The translations under genes and the position numbers were made by a program. Below, piece by piece: positions 1 to 10,678 of a stretch of 64,000 nucleotides of DNA (within the stretch, counting starts at the first letter, position 1; every line of letters begins with the position of its first letter). This DNA is from Apiosordaria backusii. Lineage: Eukaryota > Ascomycota > Sordariomycetes > Sordariales > Lasiosphaeriaceae. The stretch is from the NCBI GenBank assembly GCA_030549205.1, contig JAUKTV010000027.1, positions 1-64,000 on the forward strand, in the 5' to 3' direction. Below the pieces are notes generated by a model. That model worked only from the letters and a program-made list of their open reading frames with translations. It was not told the DNA's origin and searched no databases.

Positions 1-2900
1 TAAATATTAAAATAAATATTAAAGAACTTTAAAAAATCCTACTAATTAAAGGCTATATATAGTAAATTTAAGTAAATAGTTAATTAAAAAACCTTCAAGT
101 TCCTTCTTTAAAATACTTTCTTTAAAGATTATATACTATTAATTAATAAGTTAATACTATATATAAAGACTGATAAAGAAAATAGGCTTTTAAAGTTTAA
201 AGCTAGGTTAATAGTTAAAGGATTTTTATAAAAGAAAGGCTTAGATTTTATAAAGACCTTTACCTTTATTACTATATTATTTATTTAATATATACTATTA
301 ATTATAGTAGCTTTATTAAATTAAGAAATAAAGTAGATCGATTTTATAAAGGCATTTCTTAATAACTATTTAGAAAAGAAGAATTATATAATTATATTTA
401 AAGGCTTTTATAAGGTTTATTAAAAAGCAGACTTAGCTACTAAAGTAAAGCTATATAAATAAGGCTTTAGGTTTAAAACTAACTAAAGAATTTGCTTTTT
501 TAAAGCCCTATATAGTTTAAAATAAAGCCTTAAACTTTAATAAGCTAAACTTATTAAGCTATTAAAAGAAGAGGGTTTTATAGTGTTAATTTTTAACTTT
601 ATTATTTTCTATAATCTTAAAGTTAGGATTTTTAAAGTAACTTATATTAATAATTATTTAATTATAAACTTTAATAAAGTCTATATTTAATAGCTTAAAA
701 AAAGTTTAAATAAAGTCTATTTAATAGAAAATAAAAGGCTAGCTTCTTTCTTTTTAAATATTTAAATAATAAAGGATAAATGTCGTTTCCTTCTATAGTT
801 TAATTAAGCTTAGTATATATAGAAAGTAATTAAAACCTTTAATTTTAAAAATAGTTATAAAATATTAGTTTCTTTATAGTTTAAGATAGTAGTTTAATAT
901 AAAGACCTTAAATTAAAAGGAAGCCTTATAAGTAAATTAAATTATATATTATTTTAACGTATAGTAGGTATTATAATGTATTTAATAACCTAAATAAGGC
1001 CTAATATTGCTTTTATAGTATAGTAGCTTTTAAAGAATATATAGTAGCCTACTGTAATAAACTTAAATACTATTAAAAACCTTTTAAAATAATTAAACAG
1101 TATAAAGAATTTAGTAATTACCTATAATTATAATACTATTACATTTATTAAAAAGGAAGGTACTATAGTACTTATAGGCTTTATAGATTTAAACTTTATA
1201 AGGGATTTAAAGGATTTAAAATCTACTTACGGCTTTATATTTAAAATAGCTAAAGACTTTATAAATTAAAAATTAAAGAAGGTTAGTACTATAAACCTCT
1301 TTACTTTAAAGGGTAAAACTAACGTACTTATTAAGGCTATTTATAAATTAAAGAAGTTTATAAAGAGCTAAGGTATACTTTAATAGGCTTTACTTTATTA
1401 TATAATAATAATACTAGTTTTATAATTACTACTTATAATTTAGTTTTTTATAACTATATTAAATATATATTATTAAAATATTATTAAGTTAAGGAGTAAG
1501 TTAAGGTATTATAGGTTACTATTAACTATTTAAATATTAAATAAATACTAACTAATAGGCTAATTAAACTATTAGTTAGTTAAAAATTTAAAACCTTTAT
1601 AGGTCTTTTAGACTTAAAGAATAGGCCTATAAAGGAAAAGTTAGTAAAGGAATAAATTAAAAAACTATCTTTCCTATATTTAATTTTCCTTTATAAATTA
1701 ATTTAAAAAAGTAGTTACTTAATCCTTAAAATATATAGGCCTTAATGCCTTATATACCTTGTATTTTAGTTTTTTAATTAATTAGTTAGTTTATTAATTT
1801 TAACTTATTATAGTAAGCTTTAGATTTAAATTTAAGCCTATTACTTACTATAAGTAAAGAAGGGGTATTAAATTAGGTCTTTATAAAGCTTAAGTTTATA
1901 GTAAATAGTTACTATTATATTATATAATAAAAGTTTAAATTAAAAAGCTTATCTATTAATTACTTAGTATTTATCTAGTACTTTACTTTACTATAGGGCT
2001 ATTTAAAAGCTTATATTCTATTAATAAGTAGGCTAAATAGCCTATAATTTTATATTTAGATTACTAAAGCTTACTACTATAGGCAATATAAATAGCTTAA
2101 CCTTAACCCTATATTAACTTATACTTTAAATTAGAGATGTTTAATTTTATGGTTCTTTTATATAACTATAAGTTAATTTTTAAAGAGCTATAAACTATAT
2201 TAACTTAACTGCTTATAAGACCTATAGCCAATTATTAGGCTAGTTAAATTGGCTTAGAATAGATAGGCCTATAGTTAAGTAGATATATTATTACTATATT
2301 AAATTATAGGCCTGTAAGCTTTGTAAGTCAGAAGTTATAGAAGGTTTAATAAGTAATTTATAGGGCTTAGTAAATCTTAGGGTTAACTAAGCTATACTTT
2401 AGCTTATTTGCTTATTAAGATATATAAGGTACTGTACATTAGTCAGTAGGTATATAGTAGAGGTCGAGTACGAACCCTACTATAGAGAATATTATAGTAG
2501 ATCTATAGAAGGCTAGCATTACAATACAATTATTTACCTACTATATCTCTATCCTATAGTACCTATTAAGTGCTGTATTCTAGTACCTCAGTACTAAGCT
2601 ATAGGTATTACATGTAAGACTTCTGCTGCACTGTGAGTTAGTATGTGAGCACTAATTACAGGGCCCTTAGGCCTGTAATTAGCCATACCTATTCTAATAA
2701 ATATAAAAGAGTATTTAGCTAGGCTAAATACTATATTATATACTAACGTTACTTTCTATATATAGATTTTATTAATATTAAAAACTTTATAAAATTGGTA
2801 ATAAAATTAAGAAGAAAATTAACCTAGTTAGTATTTTTAAATGACGGATAGGATAGTAGGGTGTGTGTAGTTAGTTTGGTAGTTTAATATATTAGTAATT
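1..2900 (+). mobile_element. RIP-degraded Ty1/copia retrotransposon relic
   Basis: This stretch is extremely A+T rich and almost devoid of CpA, TpG and CpG up to about 2.1 kb, the pattern left by repeat-induced point mutation. Read in frame on the + strand through many stops, it still follows the order of a copia polymerase: the RT entry block (about 150-400), the remains of the metal-binding aspartate region (about 580-680), the block before RNase H (about 950-1080), the RNase H core with its K-S-T-x-G signature (about 1180-1320) and the C-terminal block (about 1450-1620). Integrase and gag would lie left of the window. From about 2.1 kb the mutation load falls and dinucleotides normalise by 2.9 kb; this part may hold the 3' LTR, whose borders I cannot define. 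No gene survives. Confidence 0.8.
2652..2682. repeat. 11-bp perfect inverted repeat with 9-nt loop
   Basis: CTAATTACAGG is followed, after nine bases, by its exact reverse complement. It lies in the less mutated right part of the transposon relic. The core TAGGCCTGTAA also occurs near 2305, so both may belong to a repeated unit of the element. Function unknown. Confidence 0.6.
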
Positions 2901-3916
2901 AATATGGCTAATCTGGGTGGCGTTGGGTAGGTTAAAGAGACCAATTTAAATAATTCAAGTCAAATATCCATTTTTCCTTACAAATCAATTCAAATATGTG
3001 GCCTGACTTGCTTTATTTGCATTGGTTGGGGCCCTGACCAATGCGTATAATAGGTAATGCTTTGATATGTTTCAAGTCAATCCGTCTGGCTTGTGCGCAT
3101 TCAGAGCTTCAACGACGATTCGGAAAAGGCCAAAGACTGTAGTAACTCAACAGGGGTGACGGAAGTCAGCGTAGATGACAATATATCAGGTGGCCGACAA
3201 CACCGACAATCCGGAAATACCTGGCCACCGTTTGTTCCAGGTTTGTTCAGTCCTAGTATGCCTGCCTGCATCTTAACACAAATGTGAGCCCGAGGGAAGT
3301 CCCGGCTGTTTTATTCAAACGAAAGAAAAAAAATGCTCAAGAGGTGTTTTTACAAGTGTTCGAGCATGTCAATTGGACCATTTCCTGTCTTGCTGAATTG
3401 ATTTGTGGTTCATCTTCAAGCACTTCTCGCCTGGACTGTATATAGGCCAGGACCACGATTACTCTATCCAGTGGTGTGTTGAGCAGAATTGGAAAACGTT
3501 CACCGCAGATGCGTGAGTTACAGGAAATACAATGTGAGGCTCAAGCGCCGGATATTCAAGATTTGACATATTATATACAGCAATACTGCTTTCTGCGCTC
3601 GATACGAAGGAAAGCTTAGGAGGCAACACTACTGCCAATATGTTTAGGTAGCTTTCGAATCTTGTTGTCAAAGCAGCTAACACCGCCTCTTTGAACTAAG
3701 CAGTCGCATTAAACCCCGCTTCCGTCGAAAGAACTGTCTTGGAGCAGTACCGTCGTCGATATAGGATTGGTAAAGCGGAAAAAAAACGCTCTCCTGGCAG
3801 AACCATCAAAATGGGACCAGAAAGGGGGTAACACATAGTAGCAGAGTGTAGCAGAGTGTAGCAGAGTCAAAATAACAGGCTTAAAAGGTAAAAGATTAAA
3901 AAGATAGGTCCTATTC
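2901..3916. other. intergenic, no supported gene
   Basis: Base composition returns to normal here. Only short, overlapping frames occur, none recognisable. A 10-bp unit GTAGCAGAGT is repeated three times in tandem near 3836-3867. Confidence 0.5.
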
Positions 3917-4010
3917 TCTCCCGCCGGGAATTGAACCCGGGTCTCGAGCGTTGTTTTCAATCCAGATGGATATTGACAAGCTCACATACTGACCACTATA
4001 CTACGGAAGA
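3917..4010 (-). tRNA. tRNA-Asp(GTC) with a ~23-nt intron
   Basis: Read on the minus strand the sequence folds as a tRNA. The acceptor strands TCTTCCG and CGGGAGA pair over 7 bp with one G-U. A D-arm with loop AGTGGTCA follows, then anticodon stem TGAGC/GCTCG, a 4-nt variable loop AGAC, and T-arm CCGGG-TTCAATT-CCCGG. The anticodon loop reads TTGTCA, then a 23-nt insert, then C, which places an intron at the usual 37/38 position and gives anticodon GTC. The terminal CCA is not encoded, as usual in eukaryotes. The mature length is about 71 nt. The first anticodon-stem pair is a wobble, so a slightly degenerate copy is possible. Confidence 0.85.
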
Positions 4011-4258
4011 CTTGAAGCAGGTGTGGACACCTGTCGTAGCTAAGACTTGTTGAGAATCAAGTGGGAAAGATGCTCTTATATACGGGCGCCATGTTTTAGC
4101 ATAGATGGAAAAATGCTGCAATGCTGAGTGCATGGCCTGGCCTCGAAACAACGTATGAGCCAATATACTACCGTTTGATGAACTATCTGTTTTTCTTTTT
4201 TCTTTCTTGATATATGTATGTGCCCTCGAAAACGATGATTAAAGGAGACCAGCGCCAG

Positions 4259-5245
4259 TCAGTGAAACATCCTGGATAGAACCCGCGTTATGACTCCAAA
4301 CGTAACCGGGATTAGGGTCCCCATCACCCAGGCCGTGATCTTCCCTCCTATCATCTTGGCCGTGCCCCGTTCACATAGGCCGCAGCAGCCGGGGGTGTTC
4401 ATGATGCTGTCTACTGACATCGCTCTCTGTCTCCCCATCTTGCTCTTGGCTTTGTTTTCTTCCACTGTTTCGGTGCCTTGTGGCACCGTGTCGTATGCGC
4501 CTGCGGTCATGTGAATGTCACGTTTTAGAGGGGATGATGATTGCTGTTGCTGGGCATGAAGCGGGTCGGGAAGCATCATGGGGAAAGGCTCAGTCGACCC
4601 ATCAGGGTGGGTGACCGAGAGAGTCGGGGTGCTTGCCCCAGTTCCTGGTGCATATGGCATTGATGGCAATGGCGATATTGGATCATTCGGGCCGCCGAAA
4701 GCGTTCATAAAGTGCACCGACACCGGCCTGCTTGAAATTGATGAAGGCGAAGAAAGTGAAGGAGACCGTGATGCCGGGCGTGGACTTGGTGGTCTTGAGC
4801 GAGCCTCAAACTCCAGAGGTTGAGTTGATGACGGTGTAGGGGGCATGCGCACCCTATCGTAGCTCCATCTCTCAGCGTTGAGATGGTAGTTGTGTGGAAG
4901 ACAGGCTATAGAGTGAGGCCTGTCGAGACGGCGTGCTGGTCTTGGTGATGACGATCTGGGACGCCGGGTGGACGGGGCGCTGGTCCGATCGAGGCCATCC
5001 CATGATGTTTGTGAACTTGATCGAAGGTGGGACGTATATCCGGATGTTGTTTGGAAGCGGGCCGGAAGCCTCGACCTCCGTTCAGTGTCAGCATCAGCAT
5101 ATGAAGATGGCCTAGGCTTTGCTAGCAGCTTATCTGCGCTTCTCGGTCTCTCATGGGAAACAGAAAATTGGTTGTTGTTCTCTTTCCATAATTGTGAATC
5201 TCGACAGGCAAGAAGACTTCCACACAGACATTTGAGAGAATCATG
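4259..5245 (-). CDS. Ser/Pro/Arg-rich orphan protein with C-terminal membrane-like segment (5' end unresolved)
   Basis: I do not recognise this protein. The frame ends at 4259 and is open leftwards in the gene sense from 5245, where an in-frame TGA precedes it. The first in-frame ATG is at 4846 (195 codons), yet the 130 codons upstream look coding (Ser/Arg/Pro-rich, no stops), so an upstream exon with the true start probably exists and I cannot place it. Visible features are a disordered N-terminal two thirds, a short Gln run, a cysteine group (CCGLC) and a final hydrophobic stretch of about 20 residues before a basic tail (RVLSRMFH). Such a tail could be a C-terminal membrane anchor. A MITE lies just upstream at 5290-5533 and could sit in the 5' leader or an intron. 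The call of a real gene is moderate. Confidence 0.5.
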   Translation of the reverse strand, partial: HDSLKCLCGSLLACRDSQLWKENNNQFSVSHERPRSADKLLAKPRPSSYADADTERRSRLPARFQTTSGYTSHLRSSSQTSWDGLDRTSAPSTRRPRSSSPRPARRLDRPHSIACLPHNYHLNAERWSYDRVRMPPTPSSTQPLEFEARSRPPSPRPASRSPSLSSPSSISSRPVSVHFMNAFGGPNDPISPLPSMPYAPGTGASTPTLSVTHPDGSTEPFPMMLPDPLHAQQQQSSSPLKRDIHMTAGAYDTVPQGTETVEENKAKSKMGRQRAMSVDSIMNTPGCCGLCERGTAKMIGGKITAWVMGTLIPVTFGVITRVLSRMFH

Positions 5246-5289
5246 TCATCAACAAGGTTACATCCACAAGACCCACCGCCAAAAGCTTC

Positions 5290-5533
5290 TACACCACTGA
5301 CCTTGTTTGTTTGTCTAGCGCGGTACAGCCAAGCTCACTATCACCACTTAAGCAATTATCTGAAGCCCACCACACAATAGAAGGAGCCCATTCAGAAAAG
5401 GCCCCAGTAAGCAAGAGAAAGCCCTTGACAGCCGTTTTTTTGGCATCTCGGTAGCATTTCTCAGTGGTCGAAACCCCCCTGAAATTATCCACCGAAGGTA
5501 CACGCTAGACAAACAAACAAGGTCAGTGGTTTA
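5290..5533. mobile_element. MITE with 28-bp perfect terminal inverted repeats
   Basis: Bases 5293-5320 are the exact reverse complement of 5503-5530; the inner end is CTAGCG/CGCTAG. The repeats contain the motif TTGTTTGTTTGTC. TA dinucleotides flank the unit at 5290-5291 and 5532-5533, which fits a Tc1/mariner-type target duplication if the outermost terminal base is allowed to mismatch. The 182-bp interior has no coding frame of note, so the element is non-autonomous. No second copy was found in the window. Confidence 0.75.
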
Positions 5534-5727
5534 CATAGCACCCCTGGCCGACCAGTATCTAAGTACTGATCCTCGGCAATGTACGTAAGTCTCTATACTA
5601 GAGCTTAGATTCGATTATACTCCTTACAATAGGGCGTCTTGACATTGATAGGCAATACCAAATTTGAAATCTGAAGGCCATAGTGGAATGTTAAGCTATC
5701 GTAAAAAATCTGGTAAAAAAGACCAAA

Positions 5728-5811
5728 ACAGACAGCACCGAGGATTCCCCAGTGGTCACCCACCTGAGTACTGGTTCGGCGAGACTCTCAGCTGCTTATC
5801 GAGGGAGGATC
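5728..5811 (-). pseudogene. 5S rRNA-like sequence, 5' half lost or diverged
   Basis: On the minus strand the segment carries the 3' half of a 5S rRNA: a GATC/ATAAGC region, then GTACTCAGGTGGGTGACC and GGGAATCCTCGGTGCTGT, which match the helix IV/V and C-box part of eukaryotic 5S genes. The roughly 30 nt that should precede it do not pair with the 3' end, so stem I cannot form. Runs of six T follow within 25 nt (forward A runs at 5715-5720 and 5703-5708), as in a Pol III terminator. Dispersed 5S genes and pseudogenes are known in filamentous ascomycetes such as Neurospora. Confidence 0.6.
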
Positions 5812-8486
5812 AAAGACGGATGAAGATACAAAAGGTCAAGTCGAATTGAGTAGAGATACCAAACCACAGTCGACCGCTTCACATTCGATACAAAACCACC
5901 TTCCTGACTTGGGCTGCTTTAAACAACAAGCAACCCTGGCGATCTTTTCCTCCAATGGTTAACTTGCCGATGGAAGGCTTCACGGCGGCTATTCCAGATC
6001 GCCCATGGCTTCCAGCCCGCATTGACTATCACGGAACCCTACTAAACAAGACGCTTCATGGTTGGCCGGTTATCTTTTGGAGGGCTTGAAGTCCGAACTT
6101 GTCTCCTCTCGGAATGTCACTTCTTGCAGCCGGAATCGCTCTGAACATGAAGATCGCAGGCATTCGCAATTGTGGCTGGTTACAGCACAGGGTTTGCGTC
6201 AATATGGGGGACCACGGGCAATAGCTTCGGCCGGGGTAGCATCCGACAACCCCGCAGAAGAGGACCGGTAAGCCCATGGAACAGTTAATTGATCACGCAC
6301 AGTCCTGCCGTTTTTGCTCAGGCTCTTGCGTGCTGCTGCAGGAGATGAGCACAAGACCGGTGAGAAGACAAGCAAGCCGAGCCGACAGTAACGATGCGGA
6401 AGCAAGAGGCCATACCCGGTCTCTGAGGTGCGCTGGGGTCCTTGTTCACAGCAAGCGCAATTCTTTTCCGAACGGCCTCGCTTCAAACACACTCCATATA
6501 GTGTACGACTCTCCTTTAGTTGTTGTCGTCGGGTCTTGCTTGGCAAAATATGGTATGCACGCCTCTTCCCGAAGCTATGTGACGCTGAAAAGCTTCTTCG
6601 AATGGTGGTCACGCGACAGTTGAGCATGTCGTGCTCGACAAAGCTGCCGTTTAGCCAATGAATGTCTCGAATGGAAGAGCATCTCTCCCATCTTCAACGG
6701 CCTTGACCCTGGCTTTGGATCCCGGGCCTAAGTCTTCTTGGCAAGACCCACAGTGTGGGAGATCAAAACAGGGGTCCAAACGAACCGCACCATCAGCCAC
6801 TGACGCTGGACAGGGATTAATTCTGTTCGAAACACCCACAAGGCGACCAACCATACTCTGTACCTTATCTCAATCACTGTCTAACCTCACCTCGTCATCT
6901 GTCTCTGATTTCTGGTTACTCGAATATGCAGGGAGATTATCAGTGCGACAGGACGAAACGCCAGTGCTCTCCCGACTTGTCTGCGCAACTGACTTGACGA
7001 AGCTCAGGACGTCCCTTGGGACGAAGCGGTTGGACAAACTCACAATTTTTTTGCAGGGGACGGGGAATGTCCCGAACAAGATGCAAGGCCCAGGCCAGTG
7101 TGGCCTTGGTCTTTTGAAGAGGTGCAAAACTCTTTCAGCACACTGCACGCATGCTGAGGGCTCCGAAGCTACCGCTTTTTATGGCGGAGCCAGTAAGATG
7201 TATCAATTCCCCCACGTGGCGGCACTGTCTGTTTGGGGATCCAAATCTCAACCAACAACAAGTCTGTGATTTGGTAGCAGCTCCTCGATGCTACCCTCAG
7301 CCCGTGGTGCAGATGCACAGGGAAGCTATGAGCATATCCGCCGAATCACAGTTGCAGTTGACAGTGCTCCATCAAGCATCTAATAGATATTGGTAGGATA
7401 CACTCACAAGACAGGACCTCTCGTCACATTAACAAGCCTCTCGAAATATCATCCAAGTACGTGTAGGAATTCAAGTGGCAACATGACTGGCTGTCACGTA
7501 ATGCGAGTCAGTATTTACTAAACTTCTCTTGGCTCTTGGACCATTTTACGTAGTATCAAGAGACGGCAAGACACGGCAAGACATGGCGGGCATATGGATT
7601 ATACCTACTAATTCGACATCCAAGTTATGACTCCGTTCTCGTGCCGCTTCTCTCCTGCAATCCGCCGTCGAGGGAGCCGATGGCCGGACACGGATGCCTC
7701 AGCAATCGACTATAGTTGGTATTTCGAGCGAAGGAACAGGGAGTACTGTAGCAGGATAAGGGTTTCGGCAACACTTCCTAGCGCCGCAGTGGAAGTCGGT
7801 TGGACGGGAGAACGGGCACACACAACCGAGGGCACACTTGTTTTGAAAGATAAGCTTTTTGCCAGGGCCCCCTCGTGGTTGCGGCAAGGTTGAGGGTGGA
7901 ATGCGAGCCATTCCACAATCAACGCTGCTCCTGCAAGCGGAAAAGGTGAAAAGGCCCATGTCCCTGCCCAGACTCACCCAGCCCCATTTGCCCCACTGTA
8001 CCTTAGCCCACCAGCGTCCGCAGGAGGTACGGGTACCTCTTGTCGTTCCAAGTTATGTACAAAGTACTGAGGTGATGACACCCGCCGAGCCCGAGGAACT
8101 GACAGGCTTTGTTTCTTCGCCTCCCCTCCGGCCCAGCACCAGCGTTGGTTCCAGGTTTTATCACTTCTTGATACCCCCATTTCTCTCTCCATTCTCAGTC
8201 TCGATCTCCAGAATTGCATCAATTCTGTTTGTTCTAGCTCGAGTCAAGTCAACCGCGGTCGAAACAATTGATCTAGCTGATAAGAGTATCGGTACCAGCA
8301 CCAACATCCCACGCACGCCTTTGTGTCTGGACCTGCGCTGCCGACAGTACCCGCCCTTGCATTGATTGTCGTCATCGACCAGTAAATCAATCACCTTGAT
8401 CCCTCAGCATCTTGTGAGACCGGCAATCGGCATTATTGGAGCATTTTTTTGCTGGCTTTTGGGGCAATCCAACAGTAAATAGAGGA
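5812..8486. other. 2.7-kb intergenic region, no supported gene
   Basis: Many overlapping frames of 60-200 codons exist on both strands, including one of 203 codons at 6658-7269, but they overlap each other antisense, lack recognisable domains and have no convincing splice partners. The right end serves as upstream region of the SPX gene. Confidence 0.5.
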
Positions 8487-10042
8487 ATGAAATACGGGGA
8501 GCAGTTCGAGCAGGAGTCTGTCCCGCAATGGAGCCTTCGTAAGTAGAGATATCCCGTCCTGTTATTTCTCACACGACTGTGTCTAACCTACACCAACTTT
8601 CAGATAACATTGACTACAATTCTCTAAAACGTTACATCAAAACACACACCACTAAAGACCAGGCGACAGCTATTACGATCCCGGGACACCAGGATACAGC
8701 ACTGAGTAAGTTCGAGGAAAGCTTTTACAGCGAGCTATGCCGGCAGCATGACCGGGTTGATCTCTTCGTCGGCAGCAAGGCCGATGAAATTGCACGCCGC
8801 CTTCAACACTCGTCCAACCAAATACACCGCCTTATAGTACGGTGCGCAACATCAGGTCGGAGCACCGTCTCAATAAAACGACAGCGCCGGTTTGCCAAGT
8901 ACGAGCAGGATCTGCTGCAGTGCGGTGACGACATTCGCTCACTGCGGCGCTTTGTCAATGCGCAGATCGTTGCGTTTCGCAAGATCCTCAAGAAGTACAG
9001 AAAGTGGACTGGGTCGTCAACCCTCGGGGCACGCTTCAGGGACAACGTCCTGTCGCACCCCAAAAGCTTCACACTGTGCGACTTTTCTCATTTGCAGACC
9101 CGGTATGACGACCTCCTGGTCACACTTCGTGCAGCATCGCCAGCCGACATGAGCGGCATCGTTTCTCCAGCACCTGAATCGACGGACCCGCGCGATCGGC
9201 AGCGCTCCCCGAGCGAGGAAACCGTTGTCAATGAGACACAACCGACGGTGGTGTACTGGAACGAGTACGACTGCGGAAGCGAGGCGGGCGATAACGATCG
9301 GAACGGAGACGACGACTATTGCATTTATATTGACCCGAATGAAGACGTCAGATTCCCAGGAATGAAAGCTCTCGGCTCTCTCTTCTCCAACCCGGTCAAG
9401 AAGCTGAACTCAGCCTGGATGTCGATCCGATCCGTACGATCACGGGAGTCTCCCGGCAGCGACGACGGGGAACGCGGACCGCTCCTACCGACCAACTCGA
9501 CGCTTTCGACATACGGTTCAACCCGTGGAAAGCCGACGGACCCAAGCTACTTCACGATACCACCGGGCAGCAGAGGCGCGCAGTCTGACACGGATGTGGA
9601 AGAGGATGCCAATTACTCGTCCAACCGCCACAGCCGGCGGGGCTCTTACGGTTACGCATCCTCAGAAGATCAATTCCCCAGCGGTTACCGGCCGCATTAT
9701 GCTGCTCTGCCGAGCATCAACGATCAGCGCATCGAGCAGTATCGGGAAAACATCTTTTTCTGGGTCACTTGGGGTTGTTATGCGGTTGCTTATGTGCTGA
9801 TGGGCATCGCGGCGGTACTCATCACAGCGGGTCGACAGAAGAAGCGGCTTGTTGTGGATGTAGGTGTAACACTGGGCATCATGACTTCCCTGGGGCTGGC
9901 ATGTGCAGTGATCTGTATGACAGTACCCAGACAAGAAAGAATGGGCTGGCTCGGGCTGGTGGCGAGGTGGGTAGCATTCGCAGGTATATGTGCGGCTAAT
10001 GGTGTGCTGCTTGTGCTTGTAGTCGGGAATGCTCCATTATGA
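8487..10042 (+). CDS. SPX-domain membrane protein (Vtc-like, 3 TM)
   Basis: Model: exons 8487-8538 and 8604-10042, 496 aa. The first exon is only 52 nt and encodes MKYGEQFEQESVPQWSL; donor GTAAGT, acceptor TTTCAG. It supplies the conserved start of the SPX domain, which continues as HNIDYNSLKRYIK in exon 2. The SPX region covers roughly residues 1-175 and includes the Lys-rich helix KILKKYRKW. SPX domains bind inositol (pyro)phosphates and report phosphate status. A long disordered acidic/Ser-rich linker follows, then three hydrophobic helices in the last 110 residues, the layout of the Vtc1/DUF202 module of the vacuolar transporter chaperone complex. No polyphosphate polymerase domain is seen between them. 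Likely a vacuolar or ER membrane accessory of polyphosphate metabolism, perhaps Vtc5-like; that is inference. Confidence 0.85.
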
Positions 10043-10678
10043 TATTTGCACAGGAAACTGGGGTGGGAGTGAGTTTGGATTCAAGTCAGGAGGCTGGTAG
10101 CCTAATGATTTTATGACAAGATCTCCTTTTGTTTTTTTATTTGTTTTCTTTGGTTGTTTGTATATAGGACGCGCATACATCGGACGGCTGGGTGAGTCGT
10201 CCGCCGGGAGCAAGGTTGCATGATACCAGGTTGGTCTTTTCATAGATGGTAAGGGGAAGTTTTGATCTGTAGCATGGGGTGGCGGCAAAGCGGGATCAGA
10301 TAGCTGTAATTTGTATGTAACATTAACAACAGCGGTTTTGTTATTATTACTATTCGTTGTCAGGTCAAACAATACCTATCAAAATGTCGATGTTGTGTGT
10401 TGGCATAAACTTTGGAAGCAGCAAACAAGAGACCTCCCCACCCGCGAACCAATTGAGTTCAACTGTCCACTCAACGACCTCGCTCACAAACTTAACCCCG
10501 CAACATCATACTACCTTACAAAGCCACCCAATTGAATGACATCACCCCTCTCTTACCTACCCCTGACTTAGTTACTACTCCTTTCATAATAATGAACTCC
10601 TCACACGAAGACGATCACCACCCCCTCAGCAAAAGGGAAAAGATCCTCAAGATCAAGTCCAAAGTGAAAGAAGTAAAA
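10043..10678. other. intergenic: SPX 3' region and promoter of the next gene
   Basis: No gene seen. The frame of the following gene is open upstream to 10532 with another ATG at 10591, so its 5' end may lie further left than annotated. Confidence 0.5.

Noticed and set aside
6658..7269. 203-codon + strand frame with antisense partner frames
   Set aside because: No recognisable domain, skewed composition, and comparable frames overlap it on the other strand; probably chance.
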